From Dimargaris cristalligena (lineage: Eukaryota; Kickxellomycota; Dimargaritomycetes; Dimargaritales; Dimargaritaceae): 64,000 nt of DNA. This document shows, piece after piece, positions 44,751 through 56,227 of the stretch. The notes under the pieces were generated by a model. That model made no database searches and was not told where the DNA came from. It saw only the letters and a list, made by a program, of their open reading frames with translations. A program made the translations under genes and the position numbers. Where the stretch lies: the NCBI GenBank assembly GCA_027576995.1, contig JANBQC010000066.1:1-64000 (forward strand), read 5' to 3'. The first letter of the stretch is position 1, and each line of letters starts with the position of its first letter.

Positions 44751-46418
44751 ATGGTTTCGTTCTGGAACAACATCAGCCAACAACTGTTCGGCACCCAAAA
44801 TTCGGACTTGTCGGCCCGGGAGACCACTCCGTTCCTGACCACCCCCGGCGCCAACCTCCTGGGCTCCCCCAAACGGGCAAGTCCGTCCGCCGCCAGTTTG
44901 GCCACCGTCGTAGGGTCTACCACCAGCAGCGGCAACGCCCCGCCACCGCTCTACGATGCCATCGTCACACTACCCACCTCGCCGTCCTCCAGCTCTTTGG
45001 GTTCCGAAAGTTTATACGGCGGACCGTCGACCTCCCCGTTCAGCTGGTCCGAGTACCGCCAGGAGGCCAAGATTTTGGCCAAATTATCGTACCCCGTGGT
45101 CCTAGCCTACTTGCTCCAATATTCCATCAACATGGCCAGCGTCTTTTCGCTGGGCCACCTGGGCCCCGATGCTCTGGCCGCCTCCGCCTTGGCCACCATG
45201 TTCGCCACCGTGACCGGGTGGGCCGTCGGTATTGGCCTGATCACCGCCCTCGATACCTTGTGCAGTCAGTCCTACACCGGGTCCTGCGACGTCCACGCCG
45301 TCGGTACCTATCTCCAGCGCGGGATTGTGGCGGTCACGGCTTTCCATTTCCCCATCATGTTATTGTGGTGGAACAGCGAATGGCTGCTCCTGGCCCTCCA
45401 CCAGGACCCCAACATCGCCCATTTGGCCGGCACCTACCTGCGCTACCTCATGCTGGGGTGTCTACCCAACCTGCTTTTCGAATGCATCAAGCGCTACCTC
45501 CAGGCCCAGGGCATCATGCACGCCAGTACCCTGGTGCTGTGCATTGTGGCGCCCCTGAACGTTCTGACCAATTATGCGCTGGTGTGGTACGAACCGATTG
45601 CGCTGGGCTTCATTGGCGCACCCTTGGCCACTAGTTTGTCGTACTGGCTCATGTTCATTCTGCTGGTGCTGTACACCGCGTATGTGGACGGGTACCAAGC
45701 CTGGGGGGGTTGGTCCCGCCAGGGGTTCCGCAAATTGGGGCAATTTATGCAACTGGGTCTCCCGGGGGTTTTGATGATTTGCGCGGAATGGTGGGCCTTT
45801 GAATTTGTGGCCCTCATCGTATCCTATTTGGGCAACACGCCGTTGGCCGCCCAGTCCGTCATCATGACCACCTCGGCCCTCAGCTACCAAATCCCCCAGG
45901 GCATCAGTGTGGCCTCCACCGCCCGCATCGGTAATTTGTTGGGGGCCGCGCGACCCCGGGCCGCCCGTCTGGCCGGCGCCGTGGCCATTGGGTTCGCCAT
46001 CGTCATGGGCAGCTGCAACTCGTTCTTCTTCGTCGCCGTCAGTAGTATTTGGGGCCATGTCTTCACCGACTCCCCCGTGGTTATTGAACTCGTGGCTATG
46101 CTCATGAAAATCGCCGCCGTTTACCAGATCTGCGACGGAGTCTCGGCCGTCGTGGGGGGCATTCTGCGCGGTCAGGGTCGCCAGAAACTCGGCGCATTGC
46201 TGTCCCTGCCCGGTTATTACATGATCGCCATCCCTATTGGCCTGCATTTGGCCTTCGTGCAGGACTGGGGTATTGTGGGGATTTGGACCGGGCTGTGCAG
46301 CGGCGTAATATCCGTTTGTTTCGCCCAACTTTACTTCTATTTCCGCACCGACTGGGACCATGAGGTGGCGAAATGCCTCAAACGGGTGGGCAGTGAAGGT
46401 GCCGAGTATTTGGCGTAG
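44751..46418 (+). CDS. MATE-family efflux transporter
   Basis: Single exon, 555 residues, ATG in a strong ACCACCATGG context. MATE proteins export organic cations and other compounds using H+ or Na+ gradients; fungal members sit in the plasma or vacuolar membrane. After a ~95-residue cytosolic Ser/Pro-rich N-terminus come two bundles of six spans. Family features: YPVVLAYLLQYSINMASVFS in span 1, GLITALDTLCSQSYTG (the conserved LDTxxxQxxG element), ECIKRYLQAQGI, AEWWAFEFVALIVSYLG (span 7), SYQIPQGISVASTARIGN with the conserved P-x-G-[IL] and RxGN elements, and GILRGQGRQK. Length is usual for eukaryotic members. Substrate is unknown. Codon use is strongly GC-biased, suggesting solid expression. 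A minus-strand 299-codon frame inside it is a shadow. Confidence 0.95.
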   Translation: MVSFWNNISQQLFGTQNSDLSARETTPFLTTPGANLLGSPKRASPSAASLATVVGSTTSSGNAPPPLYDAIVTLPTSPSSSSLGSESLYGGPSTSPFSWSEYRQEAKILAKLSYPVVLAYLLQYSINMASVFSLGHLGPDALAASALATMFATVTGWAVGIGLITALDTLCSQSYTGSCDVHAVGTYLQRGIVAVTAFHFPIMLLWWNSEWLLLALHQDPNIAHLAGTYLRYLMLGCLPNLLFECIKRYLQAQGIMHASTLVLCIVAPLNVLTNYALVWYEPIALGFIGAPLATSLSYWLMFILLVLYTAYVDGYQAWGGWSRQGFRKLGQFMQLGLPGVLMICAEWWAFEFVALIVSYLGNTPLAAQSVIMTTSALSYQIPQGISVASTARIGNLLGAARPRAARLAGAVAIGFAIVMGSCNSFFFVAVSSIWGHVFTDSPVVIELVAMLMKIAAVYQICDGVSAVVGGILRGQGRQKLGALLSLPGYYMIAIPIGLHLAFVQDWGIVGIWTGLCSGVISVCFAQLYFYFRTDWDHEVAKCLKRVGSEGAEYLA

Positions 46419-48205
46419 AGAGTGGTGGTGGTGTGGGTTTGTTCCCCCACCCTCTTTTCGCTTCCATTATATCCACTTTCCCTCACATCCTCTACCGTAT
46501 CTAAAAATGAAAAGAAAAACACCCCCGTTCCCTTCCCTCAGCGACATGTCGTGTATCATACCTATTTAAATATATACATATCTATACACACCCCCTTCTT
46601 CCCCCACTATATATAGCCCTCCCTTCCCCTATCCTACCTTCTCTCACCCATTCTCCCTCTCTTCACCCTGCCCATTTCTGTTGACCAAATCATATGAAAA
46701 GAAAAACAACCTATAATTAGCAATAAAGCATGCGATCATAATCGTCCTATCTGGCTACTTCAATTTTAATTGTTTCGCGACAGTTCCATAGTGCTTATAT
46801 ACGTATAACATTTCGAGAACAAAATGAGATGTATCTGATGAAGATATCCCAATATTTTCACGAGAAGGCCAAAACAGTTGGGAACCAGGTGCAAGTTAGC
46901 ATATGGTTTTAGATTGATCATTATTTCCTCACTAATACGGTTTAATCGCCCCACCCCTCTAAACCATACTCAATAGATTCCTCCTACAATCATGTGGTCC
47001 CTACACTCTCCACCCCTAGCCTCATAGGGAATTGTATCCCGAAACCCCACCCCGCATAGCTCAGAGAGTCTCGTCATTGGAAATCGTTTGGAATGGGCAT
47101 ATTGCCTAGCTATATGCACGGGATCTCTCCAAGGACACATTGCCCCGATCGGGGGGGGGTCTACATAATGTGCTATCGCATAGGTGAAAGCGAATCCATA
47201 CAAGAGACCTATAAGGTCACGGTTTGGTGCTTTATTCTACTTAGGACATAACAGCTTTAAGCGATCAGTGGGGTCTTGGTGGTTGAGGAGAGAGTGAGAG
47301 AGTCAAAGAGGTTGGTGGGCTAGGTCAGGGTGGATTGGTGATGAAATAGTGCAGGGCGCTTTTACTTGGTAGCGCTGCAACACGGGATGCTCACATTAAT
47401 CAAAGTAAACCACGTTCTTATAAATCAATAAACAATATACGTATATTGTTTAATGTGGATCTCGGCAATAGTGATACTGTAATCGGCTCTTCGTAATTCC
47501 GATACACCACAAGTTAAAAATATACCTACTATTGCATTTAGTTACTGCCTTGTTATTAATCCCGTTAACAGGCCTACTCAGTGGTACCCCTTTCTCCTGT
47601 AAATACTACGTCAGGGGAATTTTAACAGCCAATATCATTAAATTATGGCCACGCGCATTGATTCAAGTGAGTGCATATATTAGAATAGTTCAAATTAAGA
47701 CACGCTGGACTGAGAGGCAAGTGCTATATAAGGCGAGACTGTAAACACAAGTCAATAAAGGTGGAAATGATAAAGTAAAGCAAACAATACGTAAGGTGTT
47801 GTTATATATAAACATATATATATAGATGTAAATCATTAGGTGTTGCGTTATTTAGAAAACAGAAAGCGCACAGGAAAGCAAAACATAGGGTGGGAAGCGG
47901 GATAGCATAAAACGACAACCCCAATATATATATATATAAAATAGGGTGTAAGAACATAGTCTTGGTTGTAATAAATATGGTATAGAGAGCAAACAAACGC
48001 TAGAAAATGGAGTAACATGGAATAGTCTGGGTGAATACACGTTGAACGATCTAGAGGGATTATAATCCCGGGAAGAGAGGGGGGGCATCCCTATCCATAA
48101 ATGCACGGACAGGGAACCGGAATGATGAGATAAAATATATTCATCGAAAAGAAAAGAAAATGGTAGCAGATAAATTTAATAGACCACATCCCGTAAGAGA
48201 AGCGC
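46419..48205. other. Convergent 3' spacer
   Basis: A 1.8-kb spacer between the 3' ends of the MATE and phosphate-transporter genes. It is pyrimidine-rich, then AT-rich, with a perfect 24-bp palindrome at 47429-47452. No gene supported. Confidence 0.5.
47429..47452. repeat. Perfect 24-bp palindrome
   Basis: TAAACAATATAC followed directly by its reverse complement, with no spacer. It would form a cruciform or serve as a symmetric protein site. It lies in a convergent spacer and no role is evident. Confidence 0.8.
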
Positions 48206-50746
48206 CTAGAAGCCCAACAAGCTACAGATACCGTAGCCCAAGGTAATGATTACCGCGAAAGCAATAACACTCGATGGAATACCGGCCTTGAGGAAATCCT
48301 TCGTAGTCAAATACGGCTTGCCCGTTTCATCTTCCATCATAATGGCAGTCATGTTCGGGAACCCAGAGACGGGCAGACCCATGGCACCGGAGCACATCAG
48401 GGTAGCGCCAAAGACCAACAGACGAGCATGGGGCTCAGGCAGACTAGTGCCAACACTGTTGACAACGGGCAGGATAATGAGGGCCCCGACGGTGTGGGAG
48501 ATGAACGTGGCGATGAAGAGCACGAGGGCACAGAAGATGACGTAGATGGAGTACAGGGAGTAGGACTCGATGCTATCCTTAATGATGGTGGCGATGGTGT
48601 TGAGCAGACCCGACGACAGGACGGCACGGCCCAGGGCAATACCACCCATGGCCAGAATAATGGTAGTCCACAGGAAATTGTTGAAGTCCTCCTTGGTCAG
48701 GATACCCGTGCCGAAGAAGAGAAGCAGGGGGATAATGGCCAGGACACCCATGTCGCCGACATACTGGTGGATAACGGACTCGATGCACCAAAGGACAATA
48801 GACACGATGGTGACGAGGATGATAAACCACTGCTTCATATTGAACGGCTCGTGCACGTAGCGGGCCTGGTGGACGGCGGGAGTGGAGTCAGCTGGTTTGT
48901 ACACCCGCAGAAGGAAGAGCCAGACTAGGATGTTACAGACCACCGAGACGGGCAGGGCCACGGCGAACCATTCACCCCAGTTAAGGGCGGGCTTCATTAC
49001 ATCCAGGGCGATAATATTTTGAGGGGAACTGATGGGCGACGACATACCACCAATGTTGGAGGCCAGGGCGATACCGATAATCAGGCAGCGGGCGAAGGGG
49101 CTGCCCGGGGGCAGAGTCCGGAGAATGGGCTGGATCAGCGAGAAGCAGAGTACAGGGGCAGCGACGTTACTGATCCACATACTAGCCACGGTCGCGACCA
49201 TCATGTTCATGAGCAGAACCCAGCGCGGCTTGCTGCCAGCCTTGGATAGGACGGCGGATGCGATGGTTTTGGCAATGTTGTATTTGCTCATGGCGGCCGC
49301 AATGGCAAACCCACCCAGTAGCAGCATAATGACGGGGGAGAACATCGCGCCGAAAATGGCCTTGGCCGTAGCATGCGCATCCAAACGGACAGGATCCTGG
49401 TTGGGGATATCGGACCGAAGTACGCGCAAAAGAACCACCAGGAAGGGAATCAACAGAGCAGTGACGAAAAGGGGCAGGGCCTCGGTGGCCCAAAGCAAAG
49501 AGGCGAACACCAGGAGAGCCAGGCAGTTTTGTTCCTCGGGGGTATCGAAAATATGGATACTGACGAGGATGGCAAAAATGGTAGTACAGAGGATCAGCAG
49601 GCCGAGCTGGCGGCTGAAGGGAGGCAGGTTACGCCACCAGGGACCGGGTGGGGCACTAACGGATGTCCCCGCGGCCAGGCCTTCGGCTTCGTCCTGCACC
49701 ATCATGGGGGGGCGCACTCCAACCGCTGCTACCTTACGTTCCTGGCTGATCATATCCCGCCACACGGTGTTGCGTTCCCAAACGACCTGTTCCCGCAGAC
49801 ACGAGCGCAGGGCCCGGGTAGCCGAGTCCATATCGGGGAAGCGACCCAATTCGGCGTACATGCGCTGGACCGACAAAATGTGTTGATTCAGACTCTGGCG
49901 GGTCTCGTCGCGGAAGGGGTAGGCGGGTCGCAGGCTTTTTTCAACATAGCTTTCCTTGAGATCACTTTGGGTGACTTTGTCGTATTTCTTGAGAATCTTG
50001 GAGAACCCGGTGAAGTTCAGGTTAGCGTAACTCTTCAGGTCGCTGAGCAGGATGAACAGGTCACGAGCCTGGTTGGCGAGTTCCTCACGGTGCTCATCAC
50101 TGTCAATCGCCTTGGCATCCATGCTCTGGCGGGGCGACACCAGGGATTCATCATCATCATCGTCGTCCTCACCGTTCAGACTGTTGCGGGCGGTCTCGGT
50201 GGATGCGGGGATATCATGAGTGGAAGAACCGGCGGCGGAAAATTCGGCCGAGCCGTGGTAGTTTTCCGTCTGAGACCGATGCTTGGTCCCGGGGACCTTC
50301 TTGTCATCGGTAGAACCCTTAGTCTTGGGCCGGGTAGTGGAGGTGTCGGGGTGATTGGGACTATCGATATCACCAACCGAAATGAGCAGACTATGGGCGC
50401 AGGCAATATCATCCAGTTCCCCACGAACGGTATGGAACTTCCGGTACAGCTCGGCTTCTTTGCGGGTGTAAAAATCGACAATCTTCTTGAGCTCGATATT
50501 CAAGGCGGGTACGAAAAGAGCGCGGCAGCGGGCGCCGGGCTCCAAAAGGGTGCTGTCCTCGGGGAACTCGACGCTAGAACGGCGCGGAGCCACGGGCGGA
50601 CTGGTGGTGTCTCCATTGGGGTAGGAGGGCGGGGTGAAGACCTCCTTCTCGATCTGGTAGAGAAGTTTTTTAAGGTTGGAGTAGGCCAGGTAGTAGTCGG
50701 CCCACTCGGGAACCGAGTTAAACTGAAGGGCCGAAGAGAACTTCAT
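48206..50746 (-). CDS. SPX-domain low-affinity phosphate transporter (Pho87/Pho90/Pho91 type)
   Basis: Single exon, 846 residues from ATG 50746. Residues 1-~290 are an SPX domain: MKFSSALQFNSVPEWADYYL with YSNLKKLLYQIEKE, then FSKILKKYDKVT with the Lys cluster that senses inositol pyrophosphates. A variable acidic/Ser-rich insert lies inside it (~120-210). Residues ~385-846 form a DASS/SLC13-type transporter with about twelve spans. Motifs include SPVIMLLLGGFAIAAAMSKY, MWISNVAAPVLCFSLI, the helical-hairpin sequence IALASNIGGMSSPISSPQN, and FISHTVGALIILPV near the end. Known relatives take up phosphate at low affinity at the plasma membrane (Pho87, Pho90) or release it from the vacuole (Pho91); sequence alone does not decide which. 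I saw no CACGTG Pho4 site in the ~600 bp upstream. Confidence 0.95.
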   Translation of the reverse strand: MKFSSALQFNSVPEWADYYLAYSNLKKLLYQIEKEVFTPPSYPNGDTTSPPVAPRRSSVEFPEDSTLLEPGARCRALFVPALNIELKKIVDFYTRKEAELYRKFHTVRGELDDIACAHSLLISVGDIDSPNHPDTSTTRPKTKGSTDDKKVPGTKHRSQTENYHGSAEFSAAGSSTHDIPASTETARNSLNGEDDDDDDESLVSPRQSMDAKAIDSDEHREELANQARDLFILLSDLKSYANLNFTGFSKILKKYDKVTQSDLKESYVEKSLRPAYPFRDETRQSLNQHILSVQRMYAELGRFPDMDSATRALRSCLREQVVWERNTVWRDMISQERKVAAVGVRPPMMVQDEAEGLAAGTSVSAPPGPWWRNLPPFSRQLGLLILCTTIFAILVSIHIFDTPEEQNCLALLVFASLLWATEALPLFVTALLIPFLVVLLRVLRSDIPNQDPVRLDAHATAKAIFGAMFSPVIMLLLGGFAIAAAMSKYNIAKTIASAVLSKAGSKPRWVLLMNMMVATVASMWISNVAAPVLCFSLIQPILRTLPPGSPFARCLIIGIALASNIGGMSSPISSPQNIIALDVMKPALNWGEWFAVALPVSVVCNILVWLFLLRVYKPADSTPAVHQARYVHEPFNMKQWFIILVTIVSIVLWCIESVIHQYVGDMGVLAIIPLLLFFGTGILTKEDFNNFLWTTIILAMGGIALGRAVLSSGLLNTIATIIKDSIESYSLYSIYVIFCALVLFIATFISHTVGALIILPVVNSVGTSLPEPHARLLVFGATLMCSGAMGLPVSGFPNMTAIMMEDETGKPYLTTKDFLKAGIPSSVIAFAVIITLGYGICSLLGF

Positions 50747-53700
50747 GGAGTAAGCGAGGCGTGTAGCTAATGAAGCAGGGCAGCTCGGCGGGTGAAAATA
50801 GTATTAAATACTAAGACAGATTACCGGTGGAACCAAGTGAAGTCGGTGGTGTGGTGGACTGCTTTTCGCGGGGGGAGAATGGGGAGGGTCTCACTGCTGG
50901 AGTGAAACTCGGGAGCGGGTTGGTTTTATATAAAGATACGGAAAACGAGCCTCCAGGTCGTTTTGGGAGGAAAGGGGTAGTTGCCAAGGGTATTGTTCGC
51001 GGTCTATTCGGGCGGAAGACGGGGAGTACGGAACAGAAATACAAGGTAGGACAAGGCAAGCCGCATAAAGTGAAGGGAGCGAAAAGAGGAAGTATTGGGA
51101 TATATATAATAGAGCCAAATGGGTTAGTATGGTACAGGGCAGCTGTTATTATGGTAAAATACAAATAGAATGGCAGTGAAGGAAAGGAAGATGGGGAAGA
51201 AGCAGCCAGTGGGGCAATGGCTTAGGGTATAGGAGTTTTCTCAACCACCAGTATCAACGTTATTCCTCAGTATATGCGCATTGATGGGACAGGACAATGG
51301 GTGGGGGGAAGGGGGCGACTGGTTGGCCCAATAAATACAACGAAGCAGCGACCTGGCCGACACCTCTCCCCCACTAAACGAGGTGCATTAATCCCATTAT
51401 TCTAATTCATGTCGATCCTATTCCTTCCCGAGGCACCGCTCCCATTGTCAGCTGGGGTCATTACGGCAGCTCCTGCGAAATAAACCCCGCTCGCCGGAGC
51501 GTAAACAGCCAGAGTAGCCCAAGGTAATTCGCCCGGTATGTGTAAGCCACGGGGGCACCCACCCGCCAATGACGAATTAAGCAAGGCCAGCCAGCTAGCA
51601 ACAAACGCCCTCGTTAAAAGATGGTGGGCACCCGCGTGGAGCATAAAACGCCCCTGGGACCGGCTGAGCAGACCCCACCCACTCAATTTTGCCAGCCTTG
51701 TCCCCCCCACCAGACCACGGGCCGCCCAGCCTGGATGCGCAAATACCACTTGCTCCTAACGTGTCCGACTACTTGGCCTCGCTAAACCATGGGCACGAAA
51801 TGAAGGTTGAGGAGGTGTGGATCGCGTAATTGAGGGCCCGACGCCCCCACTGTAAGAAACTGCACATGCCGGTCAATGTCAGGGAGGTTTAATCCGCTTG
51901 GGGTTGCGTCAACCCCTGGGCCCCTCTTCCAAACACATAATTTCGCAAATAAGTCTAAAACCAAGATATACATCCAAAACTTGACTTACCCTAATAATAC
52001 CTATACTCTTGGTCCGCCGGGGAAGAATCGGGCGATTAAAATATACTATCAATATATATATCTATATAATATAAACAGGATCGAACTAGGCTGGGGGTTG
52101 GCTGACAAACTAACGGAAAGAAATGAAGCTGGGAATTGATAAACACCCTCAGGTGGGATTGGTTTGGTGTAAAGAGCGGCTTATAGAACACTAGACAAGA
52201 AAATATTGAAACTCCAAGGAGCAGCACCCGAGTAAGAGTATATAAAATGGAAAGTTATACTGTCAAAGAATGGCCGATGGAGCCGGTTCAGGGGGTATTT
52301 ATATGGACGGCAAAGTACAGCCAAGCTTTCCCGAAATCATCGATCGATAATAGGGAGCGTGCTTTTTTTTCTTCGTTTTTTTGATATCGATAAAGCAATG
52401 GCTGTGGAACTACCCAACCCATTGCCCCGTACATTTGGATATTTTTCTTCCGTTCACCCTTCTCAGTTCCCTTTGATTGGGGGTTCCTCCTGTTGAATGT
52501 TTTCGGTCTCTCAGTACCATCGAGGGAAATAACGAGCGGCCTCCAGATCCCACCAGTTGGGTTAACGAAGGCACCAGCGTGACCCCCTCCTATATTTTTT
52601 TATAAACCTTAGGCATTGGGCAATTAACATATACAGTACCCGACCATGGCCAAGAGCCACCGGCGGCACACCCGCTACGGACACAAGGGTAGCACCGTCG
52701 TCTCATCTCGGCCCATTCGTTGGCGGCCGTCCGAACTTCCCAACTCGTGTCACCACCGCGGCCTACCTAGTTGAAAAACCAGAGCGAGCAGCCAGCCTAG
52801 CTGACCACAGAAAAGCATGGTGCCTCTGCCTCTGCCTCTTTCTTTTCACCTAAACACGGTATCGGCCTCTTCTACTCTGCCGCTGTTTTGTCAGCTGACA
52901 TTACTGATGTGGTTTAGCCGACTTTCGAGTTTCAGCCGGTCAATTTCTTCCAAACTATATTTGTTTAGAGCTGCCCGATAAGGTAAATGAGGGAAAGAGG
53001 CCAGCATGTTCCAATTCTGGTCCACCAGAAACCCGGTGCGTAAAACCCCGCTGTTTGGCAGGGGCTGCCGCACACAAGGTCGCCAGGGGCGACAACAAGC
53101 ACATGCTCGGTGGATCGTTTGGGTGAGTCCTCGGAGGAGGGATGGCCGGGACTGCTCTAGAACCCACCCCTGGCAACGTACTCTATAAAATACGGGTCCG
53201 ACTTATTTGGGCATACCTCGGGTGGGCGTGACAGCGACTCGTATAATACAGCATGCGTAATATCTTACTGCGGGCTCGCTTGGGTGTACACCGACGCCAT
53301 TATTTCTTAAGTTGATATTGTTAAGCCTCCGCCTCACCATACTAAATAAGGCTCTGCCGATCGCAGGGTATTAGGGGGGCCGAGGTTTAGTCATCCGGGA
53401 GTACCAATTGACCGCCCAATTCACTGGAGGATGGGGGGGGTGGAAGTCACGCCCAAACCTACCCCATCGATATTTAATACGATACAATCGCCCGATTTAG
53501 ACTGAGTGAGCCAGCCGGATTGGTTGGGCTGTAGAAATGTTCCATGGAATCATCGCCCAGGTCCCTGATAGTTTCCTATGAAGCTACTCTGACCTCCTCC
53601 ATCACTGTGCTTAGATTATATTCAATATGCACCTGACACCTAAATGCCCTCGAAATCCCACCACGTGTATTTGACATGTATCTGGAAGTCAGTCCACCGG

Positions 53701-55910
53701 AAAACCAACCGCGGACCCTGGGGTTGGTCGACTGAATATCCCGAAATCCATAAATCAGCTGGCTCAGCGCGTTAGAGCTGTGATTAAGGGGCCTAAACTA
53801 ACGATACGTGGTGCGAGTCGTTCGTTGAAAAATGCCCCGATTGATCCTTTCCTCCCTGGGTTGGACAGCGTTTCATAAACTTTTCCCCACCTGCAATAAT
53901 GGCGAACGATTCCTGGCTGACCCCCTCCTACTACTGATTAGGTACTACTACTAGCCGTCTTCCTGATTTCATTGAATGGGACCCTGTAGCAGCGAGCGAT
54001 CCGGCTATATACTCACTCTCCCCCCACGCTTGGTTATTTTACCGCTGATTCGCTCCTTCCAAAAATCGGCAATAAAAATAATTCCCTAAAACGGGCAGAG
54101 CCTCTCCCATTTAAAAAATACCAAATGCGGAGTTTGGATTACGGGAACTTGGCCGATTTTGGCTTAATTTGCGAAGGGCCACGTCCCATGCGGCGACCCC
54201 CAGTGGCCACCACTCTAGATCTTACTAGTTCCAGAAACACCAAGTTGGCGGACCAGGGACGGGAGAAAAAGGGGAGGGCGGTCTAGTTTAGGGAATGTTA
54301 TTTCTCATGGACTCCGTTCCACATTGAACGGCGAGAATCTAAAACTGTTAACCACGACAAAATAAACATCTACCAGAAATAGGACGCCTCGAATAATACC
54401 ACAGCCAGTCACGACCGGACAGGCTTCGCACGTTGCTTATCTGGTCTTTTCGAATCGGTATATAACCCTTGGCTATTTTCTATTCATCTATGAGCACAAT
54501 GCCAAACTCTTTGTGAACCATCGTGGGCCAATTTCTGGTTTTTAATTTGCCCGCTCATTAGGTTACATACCGTCGTTGTACAACCAGCCACCTGTATATC
54601 GAGAACCAACCCTATCACGACAACCCTTTGGACTTACTATGGTTAATCCGACTAAGCCCCACTAGGCCTGTGGGGGGTCAAAAATGGGAAGCTGCTGACT
54701 AATGGGGCCTTCTTAAACAGGAATTTTGCTTACGGTCCAGTAGTGTGTCAATTGGCGACTGGGTTGGCTTTGAAGTGGTCGGGGTTCCCGAAGTCAGTCA
54801 AATGATTGATCTTTTAGAAAAATAAGTTCTCCCCGAAGAAACAAAAGGGCTGTTTTACTTCTGAAAAGTATACTTAGGGTGCCACGCTTGGCTTTACCTT
54901 GCTACTAATACTCGTTCCAAGCCTCTATTATCAATCTTACGGCCCGATGTACGTCAAACCTATTAGTCGCATTTAATCTGAGCCGAAATGGTAGTTCTTC
55001 TGTCAATAATAAAATATGTTCTGGTGAGGCTCACACTGGCTAAAATGGAATATTAGTGCTGTATCGGAAAGGAGAGAAAAGAGGAAATAGAGAGTGAGGC
55101 TACCCTTGCCAAGAACCCCATAACCAATCGGGCCGAATCATCGCATGTTCCGGCCTCCTGGTTTTCCAACCACCATTGTCATGAGCTGTTGGGCCTCTTC
55201 TCTATATTACCTTGAATACTTACGCAAACCTTAACTTGGAATATCCCAAATGGGTATTTTCTTTTCCCAGCAGCAGCCACATTAGGCTGAACCAAAAGTG
55301 CGCCCACATGTCGAAACCGGTGAATTGGATTGGGCAATCGTTTGTCCACCGGGAAGGGTAACACAATACGTGACGGTCGCACACAACAGTAAAGCAGTGA
55401 ATGAATAAACCCATCATAAGCTGGGGTGGAGGAAAAGAGGGGGGAAGGCATTATAAAGAGTAGTATTGGAGTATTTTGGTCCAGAGCCTCCCACCGGCTG
55501 TACCAAAGCTGTCGGCTGAAAATTTCATCGGGCAGGTGAAAAAAATATAGGATTACCTAAACTGCATTACAGGCATTCTGGATCCTGCGTACCCTTGAAT
55601 ACCATAGTAGTAAACCTCTTCATATTCTCAACATACTTTCAGTTAAGGGTATGGGGTTTAAAGGTCCCAGTCGGTAATTGGCATTTACGGGATATATCAC
55701 CAACACTTAAACTCGTACATATCATGCTGTAGTAATTATTTATATTCATTAGTATTTCCACTAATACTTAGGTCCCGTCAAGGTTCTACCTCTCAATTCT
55801 TCGGTTAGGTAGAGCAGCCCACTCCCACCTACCGGACCTATATTCCCACTCGACCTTTTTTTCTTTTAAAAACCGTAGTGCATAAAATATAATACATTTA
55901 AACTTTTCCA
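50747..55910. other. Long gene-poor region before 5S gene
   Basis: About 5.2 kb. The first ~450 bp is the promoter of the phosphate transporter. Locally GC-rich patches with short open frames occur at 51.4-51.8 kb (minus, 115 codons), 52.65 kb (plus) and 52.9-53.1 kb (minus, 60 codons), and may be gene relics. Between 53.2 and 55.9 kb I see nothing coding. Confidence 0.45.
52646..52774 (+). CDS. Possible small basic protein or first exon (weak)
   Basis: A 42-codon frame in CGACCATGG context, behind an AT-rich TATA-like stretch (~52595). It is GC-rich with the codon preference of the housekeeping genes. The product is strongly basic (MAKSHRRHTRYGHKGSTVVS start). It could be a short protein, a decayed gene or an exon followed by an intron, and no family is recognised. 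Confidence 0.25.
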   Translation: MAKSHRRHTRYGHKGSTVVSSRPIRWRPSELPNSCHHRGLPS

Positions 55911-56026
55911 GTTATGGCCACATGTCGGCTTCTGCTCCGTATCCCGTTAGATCTGCGAAGATAAGCTCCGGTCAGTTAATTTAGTACTGAGGTGGGTGAC
56001 CACTTGGGAATAGTTAATGCTATAAC
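55911..56026 (+). rRNA. 5S ribosomal RNA
   Basis: A 116-nt gene with the eukaryotic 5S core. The ends pair as helix I (GTTATGG with CTATAAC, including one G-T pair). The 5' half holds CGTATCCCGTTAGATCTGCGAAGATAAGC, matching the conserved loop B/helix III region and internal control region. The 3' half TTAGTACTGAGGTGGGTGAC and CACTTGGGAATA matches loop E and helix IV, and ends in TGC before the closing helix. A T7 run directly follows, as expected for RNA polymerase III. It is a single copy, unlinked to large rRNA genes, as in many fungi with dispersed 5S genes. Helix I is AT-rich and several usually G/C positions are A/T, so it may be a diverged variant or pseudogene. Confidence 0.88.
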
Positions 56027-56033
56027 TTTTTTT
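56027..56033 (+). terminator. RNA polymerase III terminator
   Basis: Seven T residues directly after the 5S rRNA sequence, the standard pol III stop signal. Confidence 0.8.
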
Positions 56034-56227
56034 ATTGATATTTATCTTATATTTTTTTATTTACTCTTCTTTTATTTTTATCAATTGTAGTATACATACT
56101 ACTAAATATAAAATGATTAATATGTACCTTAGAAAAATAACTAACCATCGGAAGTAATCATGAATTACACAATGAATAGACCTAACAGAGTGAACGTTTA
56201 TTATATATTTAACTGTACATGTCTAAT

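Noticed and set aside
44594..45634. 346-codon plus-strand frame overlapping the MATE gene
   Set aside because: It is out of frame with the MATE coding sequence, has Arg/His/Pro-rich composition typical of a shifted GC-rich gene, and no family match.
45462..46361. 299-codon frame opposite the MATE gene
   Set aside because: Antisense shadow created by the strong codon bias of the real gene.
49373..50770. 465-codon frame opposite the phosphate transporter
   Set aside because: Antisense shadow of a long GC-rich gene; Gly/Gln-rich composition with no motifs.
51402..51749. 115-codon minus-strand frame, GC-rich
   Set aside because: I considered a retroelement relic, but there are no reverse transcriptase, integrase or endonuclease motifs nearby, so no element can be claimed.
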